Source of the DNA: Acidobacteriota bacterium
GTDB lineage: Bacteria; Acidobacteriota; Terriglobia; Acidiferrales; UBA7541
Assembly: GCA_003223215.1 (NCBI GenBank)
Contig: QHYH01000100.1
Coordinates: forward strand, 1-64,000
Reading direction: 5' to 3'
Length of the DNA stretch: 64,000 bases
Of the stretch, positions 7,613 to 16,743 are shown piece by piece (positions within the stretch are counted from its first letter, which is position 1; each line of letters begins with the position of its first letter). The position numbers were made by a program, and so were the translations under genes. The notes under the pieces were generated by a model, which was not told the origin of the DNA, did no database searches, and was given only the letters and a program-made list of their open reading frames with translations.

Positions 7613-10600
7613 CTAGAAGCTGAAGTGAGCACCCAGAGTGATGACACGGGCGCCGAGAGCAGAGGTAGCCTGGCCAAAATTCGCGTTCGCAATGTTGTTC
7701 GAGATGCTGTCTGGTTTCAAGTTCAGATTATTGAACAAGTTGTAGGCATCCATCCGGAATTCAACCCTGGCGTTTTCGCCGAGTACGGGCGCCTTGGGCA
7801 GGCCAAAAGCCTTCGCCAAGGTCAGGTCCACGTCTCGGTATCCCGGGCCGTTGAGCGAGTTGCGGTGGACACCGGGTGACTGAGGTAGCGAGCTTCCGAA
7901 GTTGCTCCCGCTGTAGGCCGTATACGTTGGCGTTGAGAAATACGCTGCCCCACCCTTCGGATAGTTGGAACCGATCTTGAAGGCGTCGTTGCTGGTACTG
8001 GTGCCGGCGCCGCCCAGGTACGCAGCGGGGAACAACGCTCCGTACCCGCAGGTTCCGCAGTACAGGCTTCCGCCCTGAACGCTCACCACCGGAGACCATG
8101 GAAATCCGGAGTGCAGAGTGAAGATGCCGCTGAGGGACCAACCGCCGACGATCTTTTCCATCCAACTGTTGCTGCCGTGGAAGATGACCGGCTGCCACAT
8201 ACCATAGAGCTTGAAGGACTTGCCCACGTTGTAGTCAGAGCGGCCGTAATTCAGACTCAGGTTGTACGGGTAAGGCTGTTCGAAGTACGGTCCAGAACTG
8301 GTGTCCATACTCTTGGCCCAGGTGAATTGGGCATCGGCCATAAACTGGTGCGAGAATCGATGATTCAATTCGGCAAGCATAGCGTTGTAATTGCCGCGCC
8401 CTGAAACCCCCCAGTAGTCACTGCCACCGATCTGCGGGTTCAGGGCAAAGCCCGATGCCGCAGGGACCGCGTTGGGGTTCTCATGGAAGAAGATGTCGCG
8501 AGACAAGCTGCCTTGATATCCCAAAGTGGCCACGAAGTCGTGGCCCAGGTCGTATTGCGCGTCCAGAGAGTAGTGATGGACACGCATAGTAGGCAGGTTC
8601 GTGGGGAAGACTTGAACATTGACCGAGCCGGTGGTTGGCAGACCATTCGGGCCAAAACTCGAAATCGTATTGGGGTTGGCCGGATACCGGAAGAGCGAGT
8701 GCACGTCCGCTGAAGTCGCGTAGATAATACCCGGATTCGGAGAGGTAGGTGTGGACATGCTCAAGCTAGGAAACACCACCAACCCCGGGTTATTACTGAT
8801 GTTTGCCGAAATAGCGATTTCTTCCTGGTTGTAGTTCAGGCCGTAACCACCGCGGACGGCGAGTTTGTCCTTAAATCGATTCGGACTCCAGGCGAGTCCG
8901 ATCTGCGGACCGAAGTCATCTTTTTCGGCGTTCCAGGAATGTCCCTTCCGAACGACCAACCCAGTCACGTAATTTGCCCCTGCACCAGGAATGGCCACAA
9001 GCATGTTGCCCTGTTTGGCCGAGAGTGGGCCAAAGTAGGACCAGCGCAGTCCCAGGTTGAGGGTCAGATTCCGGCGAAGCTTGAAGTCGTCTTGAGCAAA
9101 GAAGCCCCAAAGAGCTGCGCGGTCGTCCTGGCGAATGGTCGTCGGGAAACCAGTAGTTGGATCGAACCCACCCCCTTCGTTATGCGGAGCATCGTTGAGG
9201 AAGTCCCACAAATTGAAGAAGTTGTAGTTTGGCACGCCGCAACCGGTACAGTTTTGCAGGTAAAACAGGCGCGTGAGCTCGCCGCCAAACTTAATCGTGT
9301 GGCGTCCGAGAATCTTTGTGGCCACATCTTTATAGCTGTAAGTCCATTGATTGAGGATACTGCCCACATTGGGTCCAAAAGAATTCAGAGTAATGCTCCC
9401 GATTTGGTCAATGTGGTCGGAAGGAAGCCCAACGGGCGACTGCGGGTTGGAATTGATCTCATTCCAGCGCCAACCCGCCGCATTCGTCCGAAATTCGTTT
9501 AGGAAGGTCGGCGAGATCGTGTGATCCCAGATCACCGAGAATGCTTGGTTAATTTGCGAGTGATGGAAGAGATTGTAGGCGCGGGCCGGGCCGTTAAGGA
9601 AGGTGGTTGACTGTGGGACCCAATAGATCGCAAAGGCGATGCGGTCCCTATCGGTGACGTTGGCATCGAGCCGGCCATTGTACTGGTTTTTCGAAAAGTT
9701 CGTCGTGCTGGAGGTTACGTAGTTCGCAATGTCGGCCACGGTCCCTAGGTTATTGCTTCCGCCGTTTCCGTCCCCACCAGTACCCGGGTTCGTGGAAGTC
9801 GTCCAGCCGGTATCCTGCGTACCCAAGCCTGCCGTCAAAGGAGTGCCGAGATTCAGCCCCTGGCCTGGAATGGTTCGGCAGTTCACGCCTTCCGTCAAAC
9901 CAGCGTTGGCGCAGGTGACGTTATTCGTGCCAATGCTGACCACGCCTGAACCAGGGAAGCTCAAATATTTCGCGGCGATGCTTCCCGAAGGCGCTAAGGC
10001 GGCAAACGCCGGGGTCTCGTACCAGCCGTTCGAAATGTTGGTCTGCGCTTTGGGGCTCCGAACGGTTTCCCAAGCGAAGAACGCAAATACCTTGTTTTTC
10101 CAGATCGGGCCGCCGCCGCTGGCGCCGAACTGAGAGAAAAAGCTGTTATCCCTCAGGACTGTATTGCCTTGGCCGTTGAATCGTTGGTAAGCGTCCAGTC
10201 CCGGACGGTGGGCCGTAAAGAAGCCGCTGCCATGATACTGGTTGGTACCGCTCTTGGAAATGACTTGAATCTGGGCGCCGCTAAAGCGTCCATTCTCGGC
10301 GTCATAGCCATTGGAGAGGACTTTTACGCTTTCCACCGAGTCTTCCGACGGTGTAATGATGGTAGTTCCACCCCAGACGGCGCTGGTGGTGCTGATACCG
10401 TCGATCGTAATGCTGTTATTCTCGTACTGCTGGCCGGCGGCCAGCGCCTGCGGACCGTTTTCCGTTTGGAAAATGCCCGCGTTGCCGCCGGTCGCGCCTG
10501 GCCCCTGTGTTCCGGGGAGGTTTGCGGCGCCACCGCCATTTCCTTGGGCACGATCGCCGAAGACGCCCGGCGCCAATTGGATCAATTGGAAGACATCGCG

Positions 10601-11059
10601 CCCGAACGAGGGCATATTCTGAATTTGGTTGTTGGAAATGGTACCGCTGAGGGATGCGGTCTCCGTGTCAATTAACGGGGTCGAGTCGCCGCTCACCGTG
10701 ATGCTCTGCGTGACATCCCCTACTTCCAACTGGATGTTCAAGGCGTTTGCTTGCTCGGCGATGACGCTGACGTTATCGAGGACTCTCTTCTTGAAACCCG
10801 CTTTCTCCACAGCTAACGAGTATTGGTTTGGAGGAAGAGCGTTGAAGTTGTAAATTCCGTTTTCGTCCGTTGTCGCAGTCAGAGTCTGGTTCGTTTGCAA
10901 ATTCTTCAGCGTTAGGGTCGCTCCGGAGACGACTGCTCCTTGTGGATCCGTCACCACACCTTGAATTGAGGCGCGGTATTGCGCGTGGGCCGCGACGCCC
11001 ATCGACAGGATGCAGACGGAAAACGCAATGGCTCGAACAAAGTTTTTAAGAAGTCTCAT
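7613..11059 (-). CDS. Oar/SusC-like TonB-dependent outer-membrane receptor
   Basis: A 1,148-residue outer-membrane transporter of the Oar-like type that is expanded in Acidobacteriota. The order is: signal peptide (residues 1-26, ending AHAQ); a carboxypeptidase-regulatory-like domain at about 28-110 (ASIQGVVTDPQGAVVSGATL); a plug domain at about 130-270 (SITIDGISTT); and a long beta-barrel ending in aromatic residues (GAHFSF), the signal for barrel insertion. The ribosome site GGAGG precedes the ATG by nine bases. The promoter is near consensus, with a LacI-type operator just inside the transcript, so import of the sugar is likely co-regulated with the GH3 and GH144 enzymes. No separate SusD-like protein is present, as is usual in this phylum. 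Substrate is inferred from context. Confidence 0.88.
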   Translation of the reverse strand: MRLLKNFVRAIAFSVCILSMGVAAHAQYRASIQGVVTDPQGAVVSGATLTLKNLQTNQTLTATTDENGIYNFNALPPNQYSLAVEKAGFKKRVLDNVSVIAEQANALNIQLEVGDVTQSITVSGDSTPLIDTETASLSGTISNNQIQNMPSFGRDVFQLIQLAPGVFGDRAQGNGGGAANLPGTQGPGATGGNAGIFQTENGPQALAAGQQYENNSITIDGISTTSAVWGGTTIITPSEDSVESVKVLSNGYDAENGRFSGAQIQVISKSGTNQYHGSGFFTAHRPGLDAYQRFNGQGNTVLRDNSFFSQFGASGGGPIWKNKVFAFFAWETVRSPKAQTNISNGWYETPAFAALAPSGSIAAKYLSFPGSGVVSIGTNNVTCANAGLTEGVNCRTIPGQGLNLGTPLTAGLGTQDTGWTTSTNPGTGGDGNGGSNNLGTVADIANYVTSSTTNFSKNQYNGRLDANVTDRDRIAFAIYWVPQSTTFLNGPARAYNLFHHSQINQAFSVIWDHTISPTFLNEFRTNAAGWRWNEINSNPQSPVGLPSDHIDQIGSITLNSFGPNVGSILNQWTYSYKDVATKILGRHTIKFGGELTRLFYLQNCTGCGVPNYNFFNLWDFLNDAPHNEGGGFDPTTGFPTTIRQDDRAALWGFFAQDDFKLRRNLTLNLGLRWSYFGPLSAKQGNMLVAIPGAGANYVTGLVVRKGHSWNAEKDDFGPQIGLAWSPNRFKDKLAVRGGYGLNYNQEEIAISANISNNPGLVVFPSLSMSTPTSPNPGIIYATSADVHSLFRYPANPNTISSFGPNGLPTTGSVNVQVFPTNLPTMRVHHYSLDAQYDLGHDFVATLGYQGSLSRDIFFHENPNAVPAASGFALNPQIGGSDYWGVSGRGNYNAMLAELNHRFSHQFMADAQFTWAKSMDTSSGPYFEQPYPYNLSLNYGRSDYNVGKSFKLYGMWQPVIFHGSNSWMEKIVGGWSLSGIFTLHSGFPWSPVVSVQGGSLYCGTCGYGALFPAAYLGGAGTSTSNDAFKIGSNYPKGGAAYFSTPTYTAYSGSNFGSSLPQSPGVHRNSLNGPGYRDVDLTLAKAFGLPKAPVLGENARVEFRMDAYNLFNNLNLKPDSISNNIANANFGQATSALGARVITLGAHFSF

Positions 11060-11086
11060 GAGATACTTCCTCCACCCCTAAGAAAA

Positions 11087-11132
11087 GAAATTCTCGAACC
11101 CAAAAGAATTCTCAACCAAAATAAGAATTCTC
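11087..11132 (-). repeat. Three short direct repeats in the receptor leader
   Basis: GAAATTCTC, GAATTCTC and GAATTCTC lie at 11087, 11106 and 11125, spaced 18-19 bases apart. On the coding strand each reads GAGAATT(T)C and is itself partly palindromic. They lie in the presumed 5' untranslated region of the TonB receptor gene, between the promoter and the start codon. They may bind a protein or act in the RNA; the function is unknown. Confidence 0.5.
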
Positions 11133-11154
11133 GAAATGGCCCCGCACCCTTAAG

Positions 11155-11166
11155 TAAATCGGTTAA
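11155..11166 (-). promoter_or_regulatory. LacI-type operator in the TonB receptor promoter
   Basis: TAAATCGGTTAA (plus-strand reading) differs by one base from the operator at 3402-3413, and the flank AGTATC is also shared. It lies about 11-22 bases downstream of the predicted transcription start, a normal place for a roadblock operator. Confidence 0.7.
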
Positions 11167-11183
11167 GTATCTATTTGCGAGGG

Positions 11184-11212
11184 AGTATAATCAGCGAAAT
11201 TTTTGCTGTCAA
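11184..11212 (-). promoter_or_regulatory. Strong sigma-70-type promoter for the TonB receptor
   Basis: Read on the minus strand: -35 TTGACA (11207-11212), a spacer of exactly 17 bases, and -10 TATACT (11184-11189). This is a perfect -35 box and a five-of-six -10 box. The start point would be near 11177, giving a leader of about 118 bases that contains the operator and the direct repeats. Confidence 0.8.
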
Positions 11213-11371
11213 GGTCTTAGCTATTCGATGCTAGCTAGGGGTCAGAAGTGAACGAAGTCATGCGCGGAGGCCTGAGAAAGAAGTGGCGAGACGGGGGAAG
11301 TAAGGAATCGACGGCTCAAGGCCTACCTGCCGCAGGCTGGCTCTGGGAATGACAGGCTGTTAACCCAGGCC
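11213..11371. other. Rest of the gap between TonB receptor and TIM-barrel gene
   Basis: The whole gap is 11060-11371. The half beside the receptor holds the promoter, operator and repeats listed separately. The remaining 159 bases show no gene, hairpin terminator or RNA that I can recognise. Confidence 0.4.
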
Positions 11372-12220
11372 TCAGCGAGGATGGATGGAGCGAAAAGCTT
11401 CGAGGCAGCGCTCGGCGGTTTCGAGTTCAGAGAAGCGGCTGCCTTCCTGCTCGATGAGGTAGTATTCGGCGCCGCCAACGGTTTCGGCGGCGACTAAAAT
11501 GGCTTTCCAGTCGGCTTTGCCTTCACCGAATAAAACCGAATAGCCCTTCGCGGGGTCAGGCGACCAATCCTTGCAATGCAGCGAGCGAATCCGGCCGGGG
11601 TTCCCACGAATCCAAGCCACGGGGTCCGAGCCGGCTTTGAGACACGTGCCGACGTCGAGTTGAAGCATGATGGAGGGCTTGGTGTTTTTCGCGAGAACTT
11701 CGATAGGCCGCCCGCCATCAGCCTGGGTGAACTCGGGCTCGTGATTGTGGTAGCCCGCGTGCAATCCTGATTTTTCCAACTGCTCGTCGGCGAAGTTCAG
11801 GGCGTCAGCGACGGTTTTCCAGCCGTCGAGACCGGGGCCGGGCTTGGACGACGCCATGACCACGTATTTGCAGCCGAGGATGAGGTTTTTGTCGCGGGCG
11901 CGCGCGATGTTTTCCGCGTTCATGGAAGAGCTGTCGTTGTGGGTGGAAAAGCAGCGGATGCCGAGGTCGTCGAGCAGTTTGCGCATCTGCTTGGTTTCGT
12001 CCTCGGACCATTGGAAATACGGCGCGTAGAATTCCACACACTGGTAGCCCATTTTGGCGACAGCACGCACCGTAGCTTGCGGGTCGCGCTGCAACTCTTT
12101 GCGGACGGAGTAAAGCTCCAGCCCAACCGGGATGGAGGAAGCCGCGCGAGCCCTCCATGCGAAAGGCAGCGTTGCGGAGAAGGCGAGAAAAGTTCGGCGC
12201 GAGATGGTGTGTGAGGTCAT
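11372..12220 (-). CDS. Sugar phosphate isomerase/epimerase-like TIM-barrel protein, Tat-exported
   Basis: A 282-residue protein of the xylose-isomerase-like TIM-barrel family (AP endonuclease 2 superfamily). The N-terminus carries a twin-arginine signal (SRRTFLAFSATLPFAWRARAA), so it is probably periplasmic. The mature part starts IPVGLELYSVRKELQRDP and shows the metal-site motifs of the family: CVEFYAPYF, AGYHNHEPEF, LQLDVGTCLKAG, SLHCKDW and the terminal EQEGS. Such exported relatives are common in Acidobacteriota and Planctomycetes and often sit beside glycoside hydrolases; their substrates are mostly unknown. It lies upstream of the receptor gene on the same strand, but a 312-base gap with its own promoter separates them. 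Confidence 0.75.
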   Translation of the reverse strand: MTSHTISRRTFLAFSATLPFAWRARAASSIPVGLELYSVRKELQRDPQATVRAVAKMGYQCVEFYAPYFQWSEDETKQMRKLLDDLGIRCFSTHNDSSSMNAENIARARDKNLILGCKYVVMASSKPGPGLDGWKTVADALNFADEQLEKSGLHAGYHNHEPEFTQADGGRPIEVLAKNTKPSIMLQLDVGTCLKAGSDPVAWIRGNPGRIRSLHCKDWSPDPAKGYSVLFGEGKADWKAILVAAETVGGAEYYLIEQEGSRFSELETAERCLEAFRSIHPR

Positions 12221-12295
12221 GGGTGAATCCTGCCGATGTGCATCCTAGGCCGAGAACCTACTTTTAAGCAACTACTTTGCGGGAGAAAGGAAATT

Positions 12296-15200
12296 TCACT
12301 CGCCTCGGCGAGCCGCAGGCGGGGCCTCCCGCCCCGGAACGACGCTGCGCACCATCACGTACAAAACAGGAATGAAGAGCAGATTCAGCGTGGTCGCGGC
12401 AATCATTCCGCCGAAAACAGTCGTGCCCACGGAAATGCGCCCGGCGCGCCCGGCGCCCTGGGCGAGCACCAGGGGAATGACGCCGAGGATGAACGCGAAC
12501 GAGGTCATCAGGATGGGGCGGAGGCGGATGCGCGCGGCTTCCACGGCAGCTTCGACAAGCGTCAGCCCCTGGGCGCGCAATTGCTCGGCAAATTCGACGA
12601 TCAAAATGGCGTTTTTGCTGGCGAGGCCGATGAGCATCACCAGCCCGATCTGGCAGTAGACATCGTTTTGCAATCCCCGTAATGCTTGCGCGCCCAGAGC
12701 TCCGAGCAACGCTACCGGCACGGCCAGCAGCACGATAAACGGCAGCACGTAGCTCTCATATTGCGCGGCGAGCGTCAGGTAAACGACGACAAGGCCCAGC
12801 GCGAAAAGAATCAGCGCCTTTCCGCCGGACTCGATTTCTTCCAGAGAGAGACCGCTCCATTCGAAGGTCATGCCGTTGGGGAGGACTTTCTTTGCCAGCG
12901 CTTCCATCGAGGCGATGCCTTCGCCGGAACTGCGGCCGGGCGCTGCCGAGCCGTTGATTTCCGCCGAGCGAAACAGATTGTAGTGGCGAATCACCTGGGG
13001 ACTCGCGGTTTGCTCCACGGTCACCAGATTGTCGAGCGAAATCATTTTGCCGGTGTCGGAACGCAGGTAATATTCGCGGATGTCCTTGGGCTGCGATCGG
13101 AACTTGCTGTCCGCCTGGACGTAGACGCGGTAGGAGCGGTTGTTGAAGTCGAAGTCGTTTACGTAAACCGAGCCCATGTAGACCTGAAGCGCGTCGGTAA
13201 TCTGGCTGAAGGGCACCAGCAAGCTCTTGGCTTTTTCGCGGTTGATCTGAACGATGTATTGCGGATCGTTAGCGGTGAAGCTGCTGAAGAGCCCTAGCAA
13301 ATCTTTGCCCGCGTTTCCTTGGGCCGCCAATTTGTTGGCGGTTTCGGCGATGGTCTCGAGCGAATTGCGCCCCAGATCCTCGAGTTCAAACGTGAATCCT
13401 CCGAACTGGCCCAGTCCGAAGACGGCCGGCGGATTGAACGGGACTACCACCGCGCCGGAGATGGCCGACAGGCTACTGCGCAGGCGCCTGATCACCGTGG
13501 CCGCCGAGTGAATGTCGCCCTTGCGTTCTTCGAACGGCTTGAGGCTCGCATACATGAGGGCCTGGTTTGGCGCACTACCGGCCGTGCCTTCTCCAACGAT
13601 CGTGAAGACTCCCTCCACCTCCGGGTCGCGCTCGATGATTTGGTCTGCTCGAGCGCAGATGTCGCGCGTATAGCTCAGCGAAGCGCCTTGCGGCGCCTGC
13701 ACGACGAAAATCACGTAACCCTGGTCGTCTTCAGGGAGGAATGCGCGGGGCACGCGTTGATACACAAAATAGGTGGCACCGAGGAGCGCGAGGAAAACCA
13801 CAAGCGCGACGACGCGCAGGCTCAGCAGGAGGCGCACTCCTCTGCGATAAAGGCCGGTGCTTCGAGCGACCATTTCGTTGAACCAGCGGAAGAAGCGGAA
13901 CTGCGCGCGTTCGCGGTGATGGCCAAGAAAAATCGCCGACAGGGATGGCGTCAGCGTCAGCGCGTTGAACGCGGAAATGGCCACGGAGAACGCGATGGTC
14001 AGCGCGAACTGGCGGAAGAGAATTCCGGTGGTCCCGGGAAAGAGCGCCACCGGCACAAATACCGAAACAAGAACGAGCGAAGTCGCAATCACGGCTCCCG
14101 CCACTTCTTTCATGGCGGCGGACGCGGCATTGTGCGGCTCGCTGATGCCTTCGGTGATGTGCCGCTCGACGTTTTCGATGACCACGATGGCGTCGTCGAC
14201 CACCAGGCCCGTGGCTAGCGTGATGCCGAACAAGGTGAGGGTGTTGATGGAGAAGCCAAGCAACTTGACGAAGATGAAGGTGCCAATCAAAGAGACGGGA
14301 ATGGCGATCGCCGGGATGAAAGTGCTCCGCCAATCCTGCAAGAAAATGTAGATCACCAGAATCACCAGCCCGATCGCTTCGAGGAGCGTAATGAGCACAT
14401 CGCGGATGGATTCGCCAATGACGGTGGTGGTGTCGAAGGCCACAGCAGCTTTCAGTCCTGGGGGAAAATTCTTGGATAGGCGGACCAACTCCGTTTTTGC
14501 GGCTTGGTCAACGTCGAGCGCATTCGCGCCGGGAAGCTGCGTAACCGCCAGGCCGACCGCGTCGTGGCCGTTGAAACCCAACAGCGTCCCGTAATTCTCC
14601 GCGCCCAGTTCCGCGTAGCCCACGTCCTTCAAGCGAACCAGCGTCCCGTCCGTACCCGTTTTCAAAATGATGTTGTCGAATTGCGCTGGCTCGCTGAGCC
14701 GCCCCACGGCCCTTACGCTGATCTGAAAGGAGTGTTCCTGCTGCGTGGGAGGAAGGCCAATCTGTCCCGCGGCCACTTGCACGTTTTGTTCCTGCAATGC
14801 GTTCAAAACATTTGTCGCCGTCAGGCCGTGCTCGGCCATTTTTGACGGGTCGAGCCACAATCGCATGGCGTATTTGCGCTCGCCAAACACAATGGCATCA
14901 CCCACGCCTTTGACGCGCTTCACCGAATCTTTTACGTAAACGTCCAGGTAGTTGCTCAGGAACAGGCTGTCGTACTGCCCTTCGCCGGCATAGACGCCCG
15001 CCCCGAAGACAAACCCGCCAATCTGCTTGGTGATGATGACCCCGGTATTTTTGACTTCGTTGGGGAGACGGCCGAGCGACTGGCTCACGCGGTTCTGTAC
15101 GTCCACCGCGGCCAGGTCGACATTGCGGGTCACGTCAAAAACTACGGTGATCTGGCTGGTCCCGTCGTTTCCGCTCGTCGAAGTGATGTACTTCATGCCT

Positions 15201-15421
15201 TGGACGCCGTTGATCGCCTGTTCCAGCGGAATGGTGACCGCGGATTCCACCGTTTGCGCGTTCGCACCGATATAGACGCTGCTGACAATGACTTGCGGCG
15301 GAGCGAGGTCGGGAAAGTACGCGACCGGCAACAACGGAATGGAAATGGCCCCGCCCAAAATGATGAAAAGGGAACAGACCGTGGCGAATACCGGGCGCTG
15401 GATGAAGAAATCAACGAACAA
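12296..15421 (-). CDS. RND multidrug efflux permease (HAE1/AcrB family)
   Basis: A 1,041-residue inner-membrane proton antiporter, the standard length for AcrB/MexB. It begins MFVDFFIQRPVFATVCSLFIIL, the usual first helix. The proton-relay motif in TM4 reads GLVVDDAIVVIENVERH with two adjacent Asp residues. The periplasmic porter and docking domains are complete, and the second half repeats the fold (GLASKNAILIVEFAEQLRAQG). The gene follows the adaptor gene by 57 bases on the same strand, so the two form an operon. No TolC-type outer-membrane channel gene is nearby, so the channel must be encoded elsewhere. HAE1 pumps export hydrophobic and amphiphilic drugs; the actual substrates are unknown. 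Confidence 0.95.
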   Translation of the reverse strand: MFVDFFIQRPVFATVCSLFIILGGAISIPLLPVAYFPDLAPPQVIVSSVYIGANAQTVESAVTIPLEQAINGVQGMKYITSTSGNDGTSQITVVFDVTRNVDLAAVDVQNRVSQSLGRLPNEVKNTGVIITKQIGGFVFGAGVYAGEGQYDSLFLSNYLDVYVKDSVKRVKGVGDAIVFGERKYAMRLWLDPSKMAEHGLTATNVLNALQEQNVQVAAGQIGLPPTQQEHSFQISVRAVGRLSEPAQFDNIILKTGTDGTLVRLKDVGYAELGAENYGTLLGFNGHDAVGLAVTQLPGANALDVDQAAKTELVRLSKNFPPGLKAAVAFDTTTVIGESIRDVLITLLEAIGLVILVIYIFLQDWRSTFIPAIAIPVSLIGTFIFVKLLGFSINTLTLFGITLATGLVVDDAIVVIENVERHITEGISEPHNAASAAMKEVAGAVIATSLVLVSVFVPVALFPGTTGILFRQFALTIAFSVAISAFNALTLTPSLSAIFLGHHRERAQFRFFRWFNEMVARSTGLYRRGVRLLLSLRVVALVVFLALLGATYFVYQRVPRAFLPEDDQGYVIFVVQAPQGASLSYTRDICARADQIIERDPEVEGVFTIVGEGTAGSAPNQALMYASLKPFEERKGDIHSAATVIRRLRSSLSAISGAVVVPFNPPAVFGLGQFGGFTFELEDLGRNSLETIAETANKLAAQGNAGKDLLGLFSSFTANDPQYIVQINREKAKSLLVPFSQITDALQVYMGSVYVNDFDFNNRSYRVYVQADSKFRSQPKDIREYYLRSDTGKMISLDNLVTVEQTASPQVIRHYNLFRSAEINGSAAPGRSSGEGIASMEALAKKVLPNGMTFEWSGLSLEEIESGGKALILFALGLVVVYLTLAAQYESYVLPFIVLLAVPVALLGALGAQALRGLQNDVYCQIGLVMLIGLASKNAILIVEFAEQLRAQGLTLVEAAVEAARIRLRPILMTSFAFILGVIPLVLAQGAGRAGRISVGTTVFGGMIAATTLNLLFIPVLYVMVRSVVPGREAPPAARRGE

Positions 15422-15478
15422 GGCCGGGTTCCGTCCTCGCTGGAGTTGGAGTGTTGCCGCTCATCTTGTCGGAAGAGA

Positions 15479-16621
15479 TTATTTGCCCGTGGAACTCTTG
15501 TCGTCGTTCTGCATCTGCTCGCTCACGGGCATCCCGTCTTGCAGGAATTGCGTGCCGGAAACGATGATGTGGTCCCCGGGCTTCAAACCGTCCAGCACGG
15601 CGAAATCGTTTCCCACCGTGTCACCGAGTTTTACCACCCGCTGGCGGGCGACCGCTCCTTTACCTTCGTTGACCGCGACAAACGCGAAGAACTCGCCGTT
15701 GATGCGCTGGACGGCAAGCACGGGAACGACCGGTCCTTCGTGGATTCCCCAGGTAATCTGCGCGCGCAGCTGCTCGGCGATCCGCACTTTCGACTTCGGA
15801 TTCTGGACCGCCGCCTTGGCCATGTCCACCTGGGGCGAGACGAAAGTGACTTCCGTATCGCTCACCCTACTTCCCGCACCGTCGAACAAACGCACGCGCA
15901 ATCCGATTTTGAGATTGCGCGCTTTTTCGGCGGGGACGTAAATATAAGCTTCGAGCGCACCCGGTTCGTCCACCGTGGTCAACAATGTCCCGACTGTCAC
16001 GCGATCCCCTACATGAACGGGAATGTCGCCGACACTGCCGTCCATCGGAGCACTGACGCTGTAGTAGTGCAGCTCCACTTTTTGCTGGTTTACCTGCTCG
16101 TCAAGCGCCTTGAGCTGCGCGACGGCTGCATCGTAGGCCGTCTGCGCGTTGTCCAGCTCTTGCTTGCTGATGACTCCGGCATCGTGCAATTTTTGTGAGC
16201 GCTCAAGGGAAATCCTGGTGTAGCGCACATTGGCTTCCTGCGCCATCCGCGAAGCTTCCTGGCTGCTGACCGTGGCTTCCTGTTTGAGCGGATCGATTTG
16301 CAACAGCGGCGTCCCCGCCGTTACGTGGTCGCCCGACTTCACAAGAATCTTGGTGATTTGCCCTTCCACCTGAGGATTAATGGCCGCCGAATGGCGCGAC
16401 TTCAGGATGGACAAGTACTCCGTGGTTTCCGGAATTTTTGCTGCCGTCGCAATGCGCACTTGAACCGGCATGGCGCCCGGACCAGCACCTGGCGCATTCG
16501 CAGAGCTCTTCCCGCAGCCAGCCAAAAACGAGCTCAGTGCGAGAACAAGCGTGCAGATTGCTATTCGCTGCTCGGTGCCCAAAGCACTCCTCCGGCTACG
16601 AGATTCGGCATGCAGATTCAT
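15479..16621 (-). CDS. RND efflux periplasmic adaptor (AcrA/MexA-like lipoprotein)
   Basis: A 380-residue membrane-fusion protein. The signal peptide ends in a lipobox (SSFLAGC), so it is probably anchored in the inner membrane by a lipid. A barrel-sandwich hybrid half-motif (INPQVEGQITKILVKSGDHVTAGTPLLQID) precedes a helical hairpin (about 120-190, with ISKQELDNAQTAYDAAVAQLKAL). The second lipoyl half is SAPMDGSVGDIPVHVGDRVTVGTLL, followed by beta-barrel and membrane-proximal domains. It is the first gene of the operon with the RND permease. Length and order match MexA. No TetR-type regulator is adjacent. Confidence 0.93.
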   Translation of the reverse strand: MNLHAESRSRRSALGTEQRIAICTLVLALSSFLAGCGKSSANAPGAGPGAMPVQVRIATAAKIPETTEYLSILKSRHSAAINPQVEGQITKILVKSGDHVTAGTPLLQIDPLKQEATVSSQEASRMAQEANVRYTRISLERSQKLHDAGVISKQELDNAQTAYDAAVAQLKALDEQVNQQKVELHYYSVSAPMDGSVGDIPVHVGDRVTVGTLLTTVDEPGALEAYIYVPAEKARNLKIGLRVRLFDGAGSRVSDTEVTFVSPQVDMAKAAVQNPKSKVRIAEQLRAQITWGIHEGPVVPVLAVQRINGEFFAFVAVNEGKGAVARQRVVKLGDTVGNDFAVLDGLKPGDHIIVSGTQFLQDGMPVSEQMQNDDKSSTGK

Positions 16622-16743
16622 ACCAGTTCACGTTACTTGGGATTCTACGACACTCGTGCGCCGGGATATAGTCCTGCAGGGTCCGGCGCTAAACTAGGAT
16701 GCCACGCCCGACGTTTGCTTAACAGGCTTGCGGATTTCGCCGC

